NCBI GenBank assembly: GCA_963839535.1
Contig: CAWIVF010000013.1
Location: 1-64,000, forward strand
Origin: RHKX01 sp963839535
GTDB taxonomy: Bacteria > Actinomycetota > Thermoleophilia > Solirubrobacterales > 70-9
DNA length: 64,000 nucleotides
Direction of reading: 5' to 3'
The position numbers and the translations under genes were made by a program. Numbering within the stretch: position 1 is the stretch's first letter; each line of letters begins with the position of its first letter. Positions 52,403-60,940 of this stretch are shown here, in pieces. Below the pieces are notes generated by a model. The model did not search any database. It worked only from the letters and a program-made list of their open reading frames with translations, and was not told the DNA's origin.

Positions 52403-53478
52403 TGGTGCCGCTCGACCAAGCCTGGAAGACCCTTGCGGCGCTGCCTCTGCGGGTCGAGTCCTATGAGCTGACCGGGCACGACCGCGACTACGGCTCGTTC
52501 ACCCGGCCGTCGACCGTGGTGCACCTGCTCGGCGGCGGCGAGGAGGGCGTCGGCGAGGACGTCGTCTACGACGTCCTCGACCAGATCGGCCACCGCGACG
52601 CGGGCACGCCGCTCGACCTGACCGGGCCCGAGACCCTCGGCGAGTTCTGCGAGCTGATCGGAGGGCTCGACCTCTTCCCCCTCGCCGCGCCCGGGATGGA
52701 GGCGTCGCGCCTCTACCGGCGCTGGGCCTACGAGAGCGCGGCGCTCGACCTCGCCCTGCGCCAGTCGGGTACGTCCCTCCACGAGGCGCTCGGGCGGGAG
52801 CCGCAGCCGCTGGAGTTCGTCTGCTCGACGCGCCTTTCGACCTTCGACGGGAGCGACGGCTCCTCGACCGAGCCGATCCGCAAGCGCCTCGCGAAGTACC
52901 CGATGCTCGGCTTCAAGCTCGACCCCGAGAACGACTGGACCCCGGAGCTGATCGAGGAGCTGCACGGCCTCGCGCCGGTCAGGGTGCTCGACCTGAAGGG
53001 CCACTACCGGGGCACTCCGGTCGACGTCGAGACCGACCCCGAGCTCTACCGCGCGGTCGCCGAGGCCTTCCCGGAGGCCTACCTCGAGGACCCCGACGTC
53101 AACGAGGAGACGCGCCCGCTGCTCGAGCCGCTGAGGGACCGGGTCACCTGGGACGCGCCGCTGCACTCGCTCGCCGACATCACCTCGCTCGAGTGGAAGC
53201 CGCGGGCGATCAACTCCAAGCCCTCGCGCTTCGGCTCGATCGAGGAGCTGCTCTCGATCTACGCGCACTGCGAGCGCGAGGGGATCGCGATCTACGGCGG
53301 CGGCCAGGGCGAGGTCGAGGTCGGCCGCGGCCAGATCCAGTACCTCGCGTCGCTGTTCCACCCCGACACCCCGAACGACACGGCCCCCTCCGGCTACAAC
53401 GACCCGGCGGTCCCGTCGGAGCTCCCGACGCCGCCGATGGACCCGGTGCCGGCGAAGACCGGCTTCCGCTGGGGCTAG
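52402..53478 (+). CDS. Enolase-superfamily protein of unknown substrate
   Basis: 358 residues. A small N-terminal capping domain precedes a TIM-barrel with metal-ligand-like strands: GFKLDPENDWTPEL (Lys), VRVLDLKGHYRG (Asp, Lys), AYLEDPDVNEETR (Glu, Asp), VTWDAPLHSLADI and AINSKPSRFGSIEELL, then YGGGQGEVEVGRGQIQYLAS. This matches the muconate-lactonising/mandelate-racemase scheme (acid ligands at successive strand ends and a basic Lys). Its ATG overlaps the permease stop by one base (TGATG), tying it to the catabolic operon. No close named family was recognised. Confidence 0.75.
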   Translation: MVPLDQAWKTLAALPLRVESYELTGHDRDYGSFTRPSTVVHLLGGGEEGVGEDVVYDVLDQIGHRDAGTPLDLTGPETLGEFCELIGGLDLFPLAAPGMEASRLYRRWAYESAALDLALRQSGTSLHEALGREPQPLEFVCSTRLSTFDGSDGSSTEPIRKRLAKYPMLGFKLDPENDWTPELIEELHGLAPVRVLDLKGHYRGTPVDVETDPELYRAVAEAFPEAYLEDPDVNEETRPLLEPLRDRVTWDAPLHSLADITSLEWKPRAINSKPSRFGSIEELLSIYAHCEREGIAIYGGGQGEVEVGRGQIQYLASLFHPDTPNDTAPSGYNDPAVPSELPTPPMDPVPAKTGFRWG

Positions 53479-53479
53479 G

Positions 53480-53546
53480 GGATAACTCCGGGGAGATCCT
53501 CCGCTTCGCGTCCGGTCTCCCCGGGTGGGGGGCCACCGGGACGGGA
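53480..53546. repeat. Dispersed hairpin repeat, copy 3
   Basis: GGATAACT, then stem arms CCGGGGAGA (53488-53496) and TCTCCCCGG (53516-53524) enclosing TCCTCCGCTTCGCGTCCGG, then a G-rich tail and ACCGGGACGGGA. It follows the enolase-superfamily stop codon by one base and lies 84 bases before the ferritin gene. Confidence 0.85.
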
Positions 53547-53629
53547 AATCATGAACTCGGTTCGTCAGTTCGGGCAACCGAAGTGAGCGTTTCCTCTACG
53601 GTCGCAGTCCCCACCCCCACGGAGGCCCA

Positions 53630-54163
53630 ATGACCGCCAGCAGCTTCGCCGACGCGCTCAACGAGCAGGTCGCCAACGAGTACGCCGCCCACCAGCAGTA
53701 CGTGGCGATCGCCGTCCACTACGACGCCGAGGCGCTGCCGCGGCTCGCCGCGTTCTTCTACCGCCAGGCGGTCGAGGAGCGCAACCACGCGATGATGATC
53801 GTCCGCTACCTGCTCGACGCCGACCACGAGGTCCGGATCCCGGGCGTGGCGGCGCCGGAGGTCGGCTTCGACGACGCGGTCTCGCCGGTGGCGCTCGCCC
53901 TCGCGCAGGAGAAGCGCGTGACCGAGCAGATCAGCGCGCTCGCCGCACGCGCCCGTGACGAGGGCGACTACCAGGGCGAGCAGTTCATGCAGTGGTTCAT
54001 CAAGGAGCAGGTCGAGGAGGTCGCGACGATGTCGGACATGCTCCGCGTCGTCGAGATGGGGAAGGACAACCTGCTCGCGGTCGAGGAGTACCTCGCCCGG
54101 GAGGCGATCGGCGAGGAGTCGGAGGACCCGACCGCGCCGGCCGCCGCCGGAGGCGCCCTGTGA
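53630..54163 (+). CDS. Ferritin-like iron storage protein
   Basis: 177 residues, a four-helix ferritin. Ferroxidase ligands are seen in NEQVANEYAAHQQYVAIAVH (Glu), FYRQAVEERNHAMMIVRYLL (Glu-x-x-His), LALAQEKRVTEQISAL and QFMQWFIKEQVEEVATM (Gln/Glu). The acidic C-terminal extension is Ala/Glu-rich. It stores iron as ferric mineral in the cytoplasm. The next gene starts inside its stop codon (GTGA), an unusual coupling to a Tat-exported oxidase. The promoter may lie in the 80 bases before the ATG (the stretch after repeat copy 3). Confidence 0.92.
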   Translation: MTASSFADALNEQVANEYAAHQQYVAIAVHYDAEALPRLAAFFYRQAVEERNHAMMIVRYLLDADHEVRIPGVAAPEVGFDDAVSPVALALAQEKRVTEQISALAARARDEGDYQGEQFMQWFIKEQVEEVATMSDMLRVVEMGKDNLLAVEEYLAREAIGEESEDPTAPAAAGGAL

Positions 54164-55620
54164 GCGACCGCGGCTTCACCCGCCGGGGCGCGATCGGCGG
54201 AGCGCTCGCCGGCGCCGCGGGTTACGCGGTCACCGGCGGTGGGAACGCGGCGGGCGCGGCGCCGAGGCGGCGGCAACGGGACGTGATCGTGGTCGGCGCC
54301 GGGCTCGCCGGACTGAGCGCGGCTCGGGAGATCGAGAGGGCGGGCAAGTCGGTCGTCGTGCTCGAGGCGCGCAAGCGGGTCGGCGGGCGGACGCTGAACC
54401 GGAAGATCGGCAAGGGAGACGTGGTCGAGCTGGGCGGGCAGTGGGTCGGGCCGACGCAGTCCAGGGTGCTCGACCTGATCGACGAGCTCGGGCTGAAGAC
54501 CTTCGACACCTACGTCGACGGCACCAACGTCTATTACCGCAACGGCACCAAGACCGACTACACCGGCGCGATCCCGCCGGCCAACCCGGCTTCGCTCGGC
54601 GAGCTCGCCGTGACCATCCAGAAGCTCAACCAGATGGCGTCGACCGTGCCGCCCGACGCGCCGTGGAAGGCGCCCCAGGCGGCGGAGTGGGACTCGCAGA
54701 CTTTCGACACGTGGCTCAAGGACAACAACCTGACCCCGGAGGCGCGGGAGCTGGTCGAGCTCGGGATCCAGTCGATCTTCTCGGCGGAGCCCCGCGACCT
54801 GTCGCTGCTGTTCGTGATCTTCTACATCGCGACCGCGGCGGGCGACTTCAACCTGCTGATCAACACGGCCGGCGGGGCGCAGGAGAAGCGGATCGTGGGC
54901 GGGTCCCAGCGCATCTCGCTGGAGATGGCGAAGGACCTCGGCTCGGCGGTCGAGCTGGATCAGCCTGTCCGGGTGATCAGGCGGATCAAGGGCGGCGGCG
55001 TCGAGGTCAAGACCGGCAAGGAGACCTGGGCGGCCAAGCGGGTCATCGTCACGCTGCCGCCGGCGCTGGTCGGGTCGATCCGCTTCCAGCCCGACCTGCC
55101 GGCGCAGCGAGCGCAGTTCAACCAGCGCGTGCCGATGGGCACGGTGATCAAGTGCATGGCCGTCTACGACGAGCCCTTCTGGCGCGAGCAGGGCAAGAGC
55201 GGCGGCGCCACCTCGAACACCGGTCCGGTGAAGCTCACCTTCGACAACTCGCCGCCGGACGGCTCACCCGGGGTCCTGCTCGGCTTCATCGAGGGACAGG
55301 AGGCGCGCGACTTCGCCAAGAGCTCGCAGACCGAGCGGCGCGCGGCGGTCCTCGAGTCCTTCGCCCGCTACTTCGGGCCGGAGGCGAAGAACGCGAAGTC
55401 CTACCTCGACAAGTCCTGGGCCAAGGACCGCTGGGCCCGCGGGTGCTACGTGGGCTTCACACCCCCGGGGGTGCTGGTCGGCTATCGCTCGGCGATCCGG
55501 GCCGCGATCGGGCCGATCCACTGGGCCGGCACCGAGACGGCGTCGCAGTGGGCCGGATACATGGACGGCGCCGTGCAATCGGGCCAGCGCGCCGCCGAGG
55601 AGGTCCTCGGGGAGATCTGA
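54160..55620 (+). CDS. Tat-exported flavin monoamine oxidase family protein
   Basis: 486 residues. A twin-arginine signal (SDRGFTRRGAIGGALAGAAG) precedes the FAD motif DVIVVGAGLAGLSAAREIER, then VVLEARKRVGGRTLNRKI and VVELGGQWVGPTQSRVLDL, the substrate domain, and a C-terminal FAD block GPIHWAGTETASQWAGYMDG. Enzymes of this family oxidise amines (polyamines, putrescine, tyramine) and release hydrogen peroxide and ammonia. A Cys for covalent FAD is not evident near the C terminus. Export plus peroxide formation next to ferritin suggests control of iron/peroxide chemistry, but the substrate is unknown. Confidence 0.88.
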   Translation: MSDRGFTRRGAIGGALAGAAGYAVTGGGNAAGAAPRRRQRDVIVVGAGLAGLSAAREIERAGKSVVVLEARKRVGGRTLNRKIGKGDVVELGGQWVGPTQSRVLDLIDELGLKTFDTYVDGTNVYYRNGTKTDYTGAIPPANPASLGELAVTIQKLNQMASTVPPDAPWKAPQAAEWDSQTFDTWLKDNNLTPEARELVELGIQSIFSAEPRDLSLLFVIFYIATAAGDFNLLINTAGGAQEKRIVGGSQRISLEMAKDLGSAVELDQPVRVIRRIKGGGVEVKTGKETWAAKRVIVTLPPALVGSIRFQPDLPAQRAQFNQRVPMGTVIKCMAVYDEPFWREQGKSGGATSNTGPVKLTFDNSPPDGSPGVLLGFIEGQEARDFAKSSQTERRAAVLESFARYFGPEAKNAKSYLDKSWAKDRWARGCYVGFTPPGVLVGYRSAIRAAIGPIHWAGTETASQWAGYMDGAVQSGQRAAEEVLGEI

Positions 55621-55638
55621 TCCGCGCCTGTGTGCCGA

Positions 55639-55785
55639 TTGGCACGATCTCGCGAGATCGGGTAGGTTCCCCGTCCCGGCGGCAACGTCACTTCAGCCTC
55701 ACGGCAGCTGCGACGCCACCCGCTCTCGGGGAGGGGAGGATGGAGAGAGTGACGCGACGCCCGCCCAGCGGGCGTCGCTCCTTTA
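55639..55785 (+). ncRNA. Candidate small RNA with perfect-palindrome promoter spacer and terminator
   Basis: TTGGCA near 55639 and GGTAGGTT near 55661 flank a 16-bp perfect palindrome CGATCTCGCGAGATCG (55645-55660), with a GTGCC/GGCAC hairpin just upstream. About 90 bases later an intrinsic-terminator-like hairpin ends the segment. No open reading frame is convincing in the interval, which lies between convergent genes. It could equally be a processed 3' UTR of the oxidase gene. No known RNA family was recognised. Confidence 0.3.
55754..55785 (+). terminator. Rho-independent terminator-like hairpin
   Basis: GCGACGCCCGC (55754-55764) and GCGGGCGTCGC (55768-55778) form a perfect 11-bp stem with a CCA loop, followed by TCCTTTA. 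It probably ends transcription of the amine oxidase or of a small RNA. Confidence 0.65.
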
Positions 55786-55786
55786 C

Positions 55787-55846
55787 GCCGAGGAGATGCT
55801 CCGCTTCGCGTCCGGTCTCCTCGGGAGGGGGCCCACCTGGACGGGA
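55787..55846. repeat. Dispersed hairpin repeat, copy 4
   Basis: Stem arms CCGAGGAGA (55788-55796) and TCTCCTCGG (55816-55824) enclose TGCTCCGCTTCGCGTCCGG; the tail is GAGGGGGCCCACCTGGACGGGA. The GATAACT start seen in the other copies is missing here. It follows the terminator by a few bases, between convergent genes. Confidence 0.85.
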
Positions 55847-55867
55847 AGCACTCCGGGCTGACCTCCG

Positions 55868-56453
55868 CTAGGCGAGGGCTTCGAGGACCAGGACCGTGGT
55901 GCCGAAGATCGCGGCCGCGATCACCACCGCGCCGACGACTCTCGGAGACGGGCCGCCGTGGATGCCCGTCTCGTGGACCGCCGTGTGGCCCTTGCCGCGG
56001 GCCAGCAGCCAGCGGTTCACCGGGACCGTGATGACGAAGGCGACCGCGAGCGCGAACGAGAGCGCTCCCCAGAAGAGGATGTCGCCGAGCCCCGACTCCA
56101 TCGCCCCGGGGACGAGCCACCATGATCAGGTTGTCGACGATCTCCATCGTCGCGATCGAGAGCGTGTCGGCGGCAAGCGCGATCGGAATCACGGCACTCA
56201 GTGCCAGCCCGGCCCGCAGCAGCGGCAGGCTCGTCAGCGCGTAGCCGAAGAAGAACGCCAGGGTGACCGCAAGGGCGATCGTCCCGAGGTCGGAGAAGCC
56301 GGCCGCGGTCCCGATCGCCATCCCGGCGACCTCGCCGATCGCGCAGCCGGTGAGGCAGTGCAACGTGGCGCTGACCGCAACCGAGGTCAGTGCCCGCCCC
56401 TCGGTGGGCATCTCGTGGTGATGGTCATGCGCGTGCTCTGCGTGTGCTTCCAT
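55868..56453 (-). CDS. DUF4396 family His-rich membrane protein, one frameshift
   Basis: About 194 residues. The N terminus is His-rich (EAHAEHAHDHHHEM), probably metal-binding. The first membrane domain has the DUF4396 signature SATLHCLTGCAIGEVAGMAI with a Cys pair; TM segments continue through FFFGYALTSLPLLRAGLAL. An extra C near 56119 shifts the frame before VPGAMESGLGDILFWGALSF and NRWLLARGKGHTAVHETGIH. The gene is divergent from the copper operon across a CsoR-type operator, so a role in copper handling is likely. Its biochemical activity is not known. Confidence 0.8.
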
Positions 56454-56464
56454 GGCGCAACCCT

Positions 56465-56489
56465 AGCATGCCCCCGGGGGGTATATACT
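56465..56489. promoter_or_regulatory. CsoR-type copper operator overlapping a promoter
   Basis: ATGCCCCCGGGGGGTAT (56468-56484) is a near-palindrome of the C-run/G-run type bound by CsoR-family repressors. TATACT at 56484-56489 fits a -10 for the plus-strand operon, placing the operator between -35 and -10. It can also control the divergent DUF4396 gene. No csoR gene is present in the window. Confidence 0.65.
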
Positions 56490-56527
56490 TCACGGCGCCG
56501 AACCAGCGACGCAGAAGGAAGTCTGAC

Positions 56528-56731
56528 ATGACCACCACCACCTACTCGATCTCCGGCATGACCTGCCGGCACTGCGTGATGTCCGTGCGCGAAGAGGTCG
56601 CCGAGGTCAGCGGCGTATCGGCGATCGAGATCGACCTGGAGAGCGGTCGCATGACCGTCACCGGCGAGCAGTACGACGACGACGCCATCGGCGCGGCCGT
56701 CGCCGAGGCCGGCTACGAGGTGATCACGTGA
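56528..56731 (+). CDS. copZ: Copper chaperone CopZ-like HMA protein
   Basis: 67-residue heavy-metal-associated domain with the Cu(I) motif GMTCRHCVMSV (Cys-x-x-Cys) and the usual fold ending GAAVAEAGYEVIT. AGGAAG at good spacing precedes the ATG. It likely delivers Cu(I) to the CopA ATPase encoded two genes downstream; all three genes overlap. Confidence 0.93.
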   Translation: MTTTTYSISGMTCRHCVMSVREEVAEVSGVSAIEIDLESGRMTVTGEQYDDDAIGAAVAEAGYEVIT

Positions 56732-57583
56732 GCGCCGCCGCCCGCGTCGCCGGGTTCCTGGCGAGCCTCGTGCTCATCTTCGGCGTGGCCATCGCCGTCG
56801 GCAACGCCGCGGGGCCGACCAACCGCGCAGCCGACCAGGACGCCGATGGAGACGAGCACGGCATGGAGGACGGCGGCGCCGCCATCCCGCAGGGCCTCTC
56901 CGTCGCCAACGACGAGTTCCGCCTGGTCGCCGAGACGGGCGGCTTCGCGCCCGGGCGGGAGCGCGAGTTCCGTTTCCGCATCGAGGACCGCGAGGGCGAG
57001 ACCGTCCGCGATTTCGATGTCGAGCATGAGAAGCGGCTGCACCTCATCGTCGTGCGCCGGGACCTGAGCCGCTACGTCCACGTTCATCCGGTCGAGCAGG
57101 CGGACGGCTCCTGGACCGTGCCGCTGCGCTTCCGCGATCCCGGCACGTACCGGGTGTTCGCCGACTTCACCGCCACCGGCTCGGAGCGGACCACCCTCGG
57201 GACCGACATCATCGTGCCCGGCGCTGCGTCGGCTGAGCCGCTGCCGGCCCCGGCCTCCCACGCGTCCGTCGACGGCTACGACGTGGCGATCGGCTCGGAG
57301 CCCGGCGAGGCGGAGGGGGAGCGCGAGCTCTCGTTCACCGTCACCCGCAAGGGCGCCGCCGGTGGAGGTCGAGCCGTACCTCGGCGCCGACGGCCACCTC
57401 GTGGTCCTGCGTCAGGGCGACCTCGCCTACCTCCACGCCCACACCGAGGAGGAGGAGCACGGCGACGGAGGCCCGATCCGGTTCATGGTCGAGTACCCGT
57501 CGGCGGGGAGCTACCGGATGTTCCTGCAGTTCAAGCACGAAGGACGGGTCCACACCGTCGCGTTCACCCAGGAGGCCGAGTGA
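56728..57583 (+). CDS. Secreted duplicated-domain protein in the copper operon, one frameshift
   Basis: About 285 residues: an N-terminal signal anchor (VAGFLASLVLIFGVAIAVG), a linker with HGMEDGG, then two related domains of about 100 residues. Domain 1 has RLHLIVVRRDLSRYVHVHPV and FRDPGTYRVFADF; domain 2 has GHLVVLRQGDLAYLHAHTEE and YPSAGSYRMFLQF. Each carries an aligned His-x-His pair suited to metal binding. One extra G near 57363 splits domain 2. Starts at GTG within the copZ stop (GTGA) and ends overlapping copA (TGATG). Function not established; a periplasm-like copper-binding protein is the natural guess. Confidence 0.72.
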
Positions 57584-59828
57584 TGGCCGTCGCCGTCGAG
57601 ACACGACCGAGCACATCGAGATGCCGATCAGCGGGATGACGTGCGCGTCGTGCGCCAACCGCATCGAGCGCAAGCTCAACAAGCTCGAGGGCGTGGCCGC
57701 GTCGGTCAACTACGCGACCGAACGCGCGACCCTCGATTACGACCCCTCGCTGGTCGGGATCGCGCAGCTCGTCGATCAGGTCGAGGCCGCCGGCTACCAC
57801 GCCGTGCTGCCCTCGGCCGGCCCGGCCGCCCAGGCCGATGAGCCCGAGGAGGTCGACGAGCTCGCCTCGCTGCGCAACCGGCTCATCGTGGCCGCGCTGC
57901 TCACCGTGCCGGTCCTGCTGCTGTCGATGATCAGCTCGCTGCAGTTCGACAACTGGCAATGGCTCGTCCTGCAGCTCGCCACACCGATCGTGCTCTGGGC
58001 GGCATGGCCGTTCCACAAGGCGGCATGGACGAACCTCAAGCACGGCGCGGCGACGATGGACACGCTGATCAGCCTCGGCGTGCTCTCGGCCTACATCTGG
58101 TCGCTCTACGCGCTGTTCCTCGGCGACGCCGGAATGCCGGACATGCGCATGAGCCTCAGCTTCTCGGCCTCGGGAGAGGACGAGCTGTACCTGGAGATCA
58201 GCGCGGTCGTGACCACGTTCGTCCTCGCCGGCCGCTACTTCGAGGCGAGCTCCAAGCGCCGCGCGGGCGCCGCCCTCAACGCGCTGCTCGAGCTCGGCGC
58301 CAAGGACGTGGCGATGCTCCGCGCCGACGGCACCGAGGACCGCGTGCCGATCGAGCAGCTCCAGATCGGGGATCGCTTCGTCGTTCGGCCCGGGGAGAAG
58401 ATCGCCACCGACGGCACCGTCGAGGAGGGGCAGTCGGCCATCGACGAGTCGCTGCTGACGGGTGAGTCGGTCCCCGTCGAGAAGGGCGTGGGGGATGCGG
58501 TCGCCGGGGCGACCATCAACGCCGGCGGCCGTCTGGTCGTCCGCGCCACGCGGATCGGATCGGACACCGCACTCGCCCAGATCGCCCAACTCGTGACGAA
58601 CGCCCAGTCGGGCAAGGCGCCGGTGCAGCGGCTGGCCGATCGCATCTCGGGCGTCTTCGTCCCCATCGTGATCGGCATCTCGGTCGCGACGCTGGGCTTC
58701 TACCTCGGCGCGGGCGAGCCGGTCGAGTACGCGTTCACCGCTGCCGTGGCCGTGCTGATCATCGCCTGCCCCTGCGCGCTCGGTCTCGCGACGCCGACCG
58801 CCCTGCTCGTCGGGACCGGCCGCGGCGCTCAACTCGGGCTCCTCATCAAGGGACCTCAGATCCTCGAGTCGACCCGCAAGGTCGACACCATCGTGCTCGA
58901 CAAGACCGGCACGGTGACCACCGGCAGGATGAGCCTGGTCGATGCCGTGACCGGCCCCAACGCCACGCGGCAGGAGCTGCTGCGCATCGGCGGCGCGGTC
59001 GAGGACGCATCCGAGCACCCGATCGCCCAGGCGATCAGCGCGGCCGCCCGTGCCGAGGTCGGAGTCCTCCCGGCGGTGGAGGGCTTCACCAACCGCGAGG
59101 GCCTCGGCGTGGAAGCGGTCGTCGAAGGTCACGGGGTCCAGGTGGGCCGGTCGTGGCTGATGGACGAGTGGAGCCTCACGATCCCATCCGAGCTCGCGCA
59201 GGCCAAGGCCGCCGCCGAGGCGACCGGCAAGACCGCGGTACTGGCGGCATGGGACGGCGAGGTCAGGGGAATCTTCGTCGTCGCCGACACCGTCAAGCCG
59301 ACGTCCGCCGATGCGGTGGCATCGCTCAAGAAGCTCGGCCTGCGCCCGGTGCTGCTCACCGGTGACAACGAGGCCACCGCCCGGGCGGTCGCCGAGGAGG
59401 TTGGCATCGACGAGGTGATCGCGGAGGTGCTGCCGTCGGACAAGGCCGACGTGGTCGATCGACTGCAGGCCGAGGGCCGCGTGGTGGCCATGGTCGGCGA
59501 CGGCGTGAACGACGCCCCGGCCCTCGCCCAGGCCGACCTGGGCCTGGCGATCGGCACCGGCACGGATGTCGCGATCGAGGCCTCCGACCTGACGCTCGTC
59601 TCCGGAGACCTCCGTGCCTCCGCCGACGCCATCCGGCTCTCGCGCTCGACCCTCCGCACGATCAAGCAGAACCTGGTCTGGGCCTTCGGCTACAACGTCA
59701 TCGCGCTCCCCGCGGCCGCCCTCGGCCTCCTCAACCCGGCAATCGCGGGAGCAGCAATGGGCCTCTCGAGCGTCTCGGTGGTGGCGAACTCCCTGCGCTT
59801 ACGCCGCTTCCGCTCAGAGAACCGCTGA
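57583..59828 (+). CDS. copA: Copper-translocating P-type ATPase CopA, one frameshift at the N terminus
   Basis: P1B-type ATPase exporting Cu(I), about 748 residues. An N-terminal metal-binding domain has GMTCASCANRIE; the transport site is IIACPCALGLATPTALL (CPC); phosphorylation DKTGTVTTG; the HP motif SEHPIAQAI; LTGDNEATARAVAEEVG; and hinge VGDGVNDAPALAQADLG. The C-terminal helices carry YN and MxxSS (GYNVIALPAAALG, MGLSSVSVVANSLRLRR), typical of Cu(I) specificity. The frame changes near 57605, so MAVAVET and TEHIEMPISGMTC join. Start overlaps the previous stop (TGATG). Confidence 0.95.
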
Positions 59829-59884
59829 GCCAGTCGGCCCGCGCGAATTTTCGCGAGGCGGGGAGCGCGCAGGATCAAGGAAGA

Positions 59885-59920
59885 GCCGGGCGACGCTGCC
59901 TAGTTGGCAGCGAGCCCGGC
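59885..59920. terminator. Strong hairpin downstream of copA and of tRNA-Asp
   Basis: GCCGGGC-GA-CGCTGCC pairs with GGCAGCG-A-GCCCGGC around TAGTT. It lies in the 128-base gap between copA and the opposite-strand tRNA and can serve both directions. A weaker CGCGAA/TTCGCG hairpin lies at 59838-59851. No T-tract follows. Confidence 0.45.
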
Positions 59921-59956
59921 GATGACGCCGAGCCGGCGCCTCCCCGTCCGCGAAAA

Positions 59957-60030
<74 letters not shown>

Positions 60031-60095
60031 GGGACCCGAGCCCGGAGGCTCGGCGGGCGGCGATTATGGCACGGCGCAGGGATTAGGCTGCGGGC

Positions 60096-60940
60096 GTGCG
60101 GCTCGATCAGCTACCGGTCCGAGCGCGGCGATCGCGCCGCCGTCCTCGCCGACGGAGGCCTGATCGACGCCGGCGACGCGCTCGGCGAGGGACCGGCGAC
60201 GATGCGCGAGCTGCTCGCCGCGGGCGGGCTCGATCGCCTCAGCGCCGTGCTTCCCGACGCCTCCCCTCACCTGCGCGCGGCGGACGTCGAGTTGCTCCCC
60301 CCGGTCCCGGACCCGGAGAAGATCATCTGCATCGGCCTCAACTACCGCGACCACGCCGCCGAGGCCGGGATCGACGCGCCCGCCGTCCCCACCTTCTTCG
60401 CCAAGTTCGCGCAACGCGCTCGTCCCCGACGGCGCGACCGTGCCGCTGCCCGCGGCGAGCCGCAAGGTCGACTACGAGGCGGAGGTCGCGTTCGTGATCG
60501 GCGCCGAGGCCTCGACGGTGAGCGCCGACGAGGCGCTCGACCACGTCGCCGGGTACACGCTCCTCAACGACCTCTCGGCGCGGGACCTGCAGTTCGCAAC
60601 ACCGCAGTGGATCCCCGGCAAGGTCTTCGACGGCTCGGCACCCTGCGGGCCGGCGCTCGTCACGGCCGACGAGGTGGATGACCCCGCCGCGATCGGGATC
60701 GCGCTCGACCTGAACGGCGAGCGGATGCAGGAGTCGACGACTGCGGAGCTGATCTTCGGCGTCGCCGAGCTCGTCGCGCACCTCTCGACGCTGATGACGC
60801 TCGTCCCCGGCGACATCGTCTCCACCGGGACGCCTGCCGGGGTCGGCAGCGTCCGCGAGCCGCGCGTCTGGCTCGCCCCGGGCGACGAGCTCGTGGTCAG
60901 CTCACCGCAGCTCGGCGAGCTGCGGACCACGATCGGCTGA
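60096..60940 (+). CDS. Fumarylacetoacetate hydrolase family protein, two frameshifts
   Basis: About 280 residues with the FAH fold: IGLNYRDHAAEAGIDAPAVP, FANALVPDGATVPLPAAS, KVDYEAEVAFVIGAEAS with the metal-binding Glu residues, GYTLLNDLSARDLQFATPQW, GKVFDGSAPCGPALVTADEV and GDIVSTGTPAGVGSVREPRV. Members hydrolyse C-C bonds of 2-oxo diacids or act as oxaloacetate decarboxylases; the subgroup cannot be fixed. Two extra bases (near 60105 and 60412) break the frame. GTG 60096 gives the normal VRLISYRSERG start. Its end overlaps the convergent membrane protein gene by 39 bases. Confidence 0.88.
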
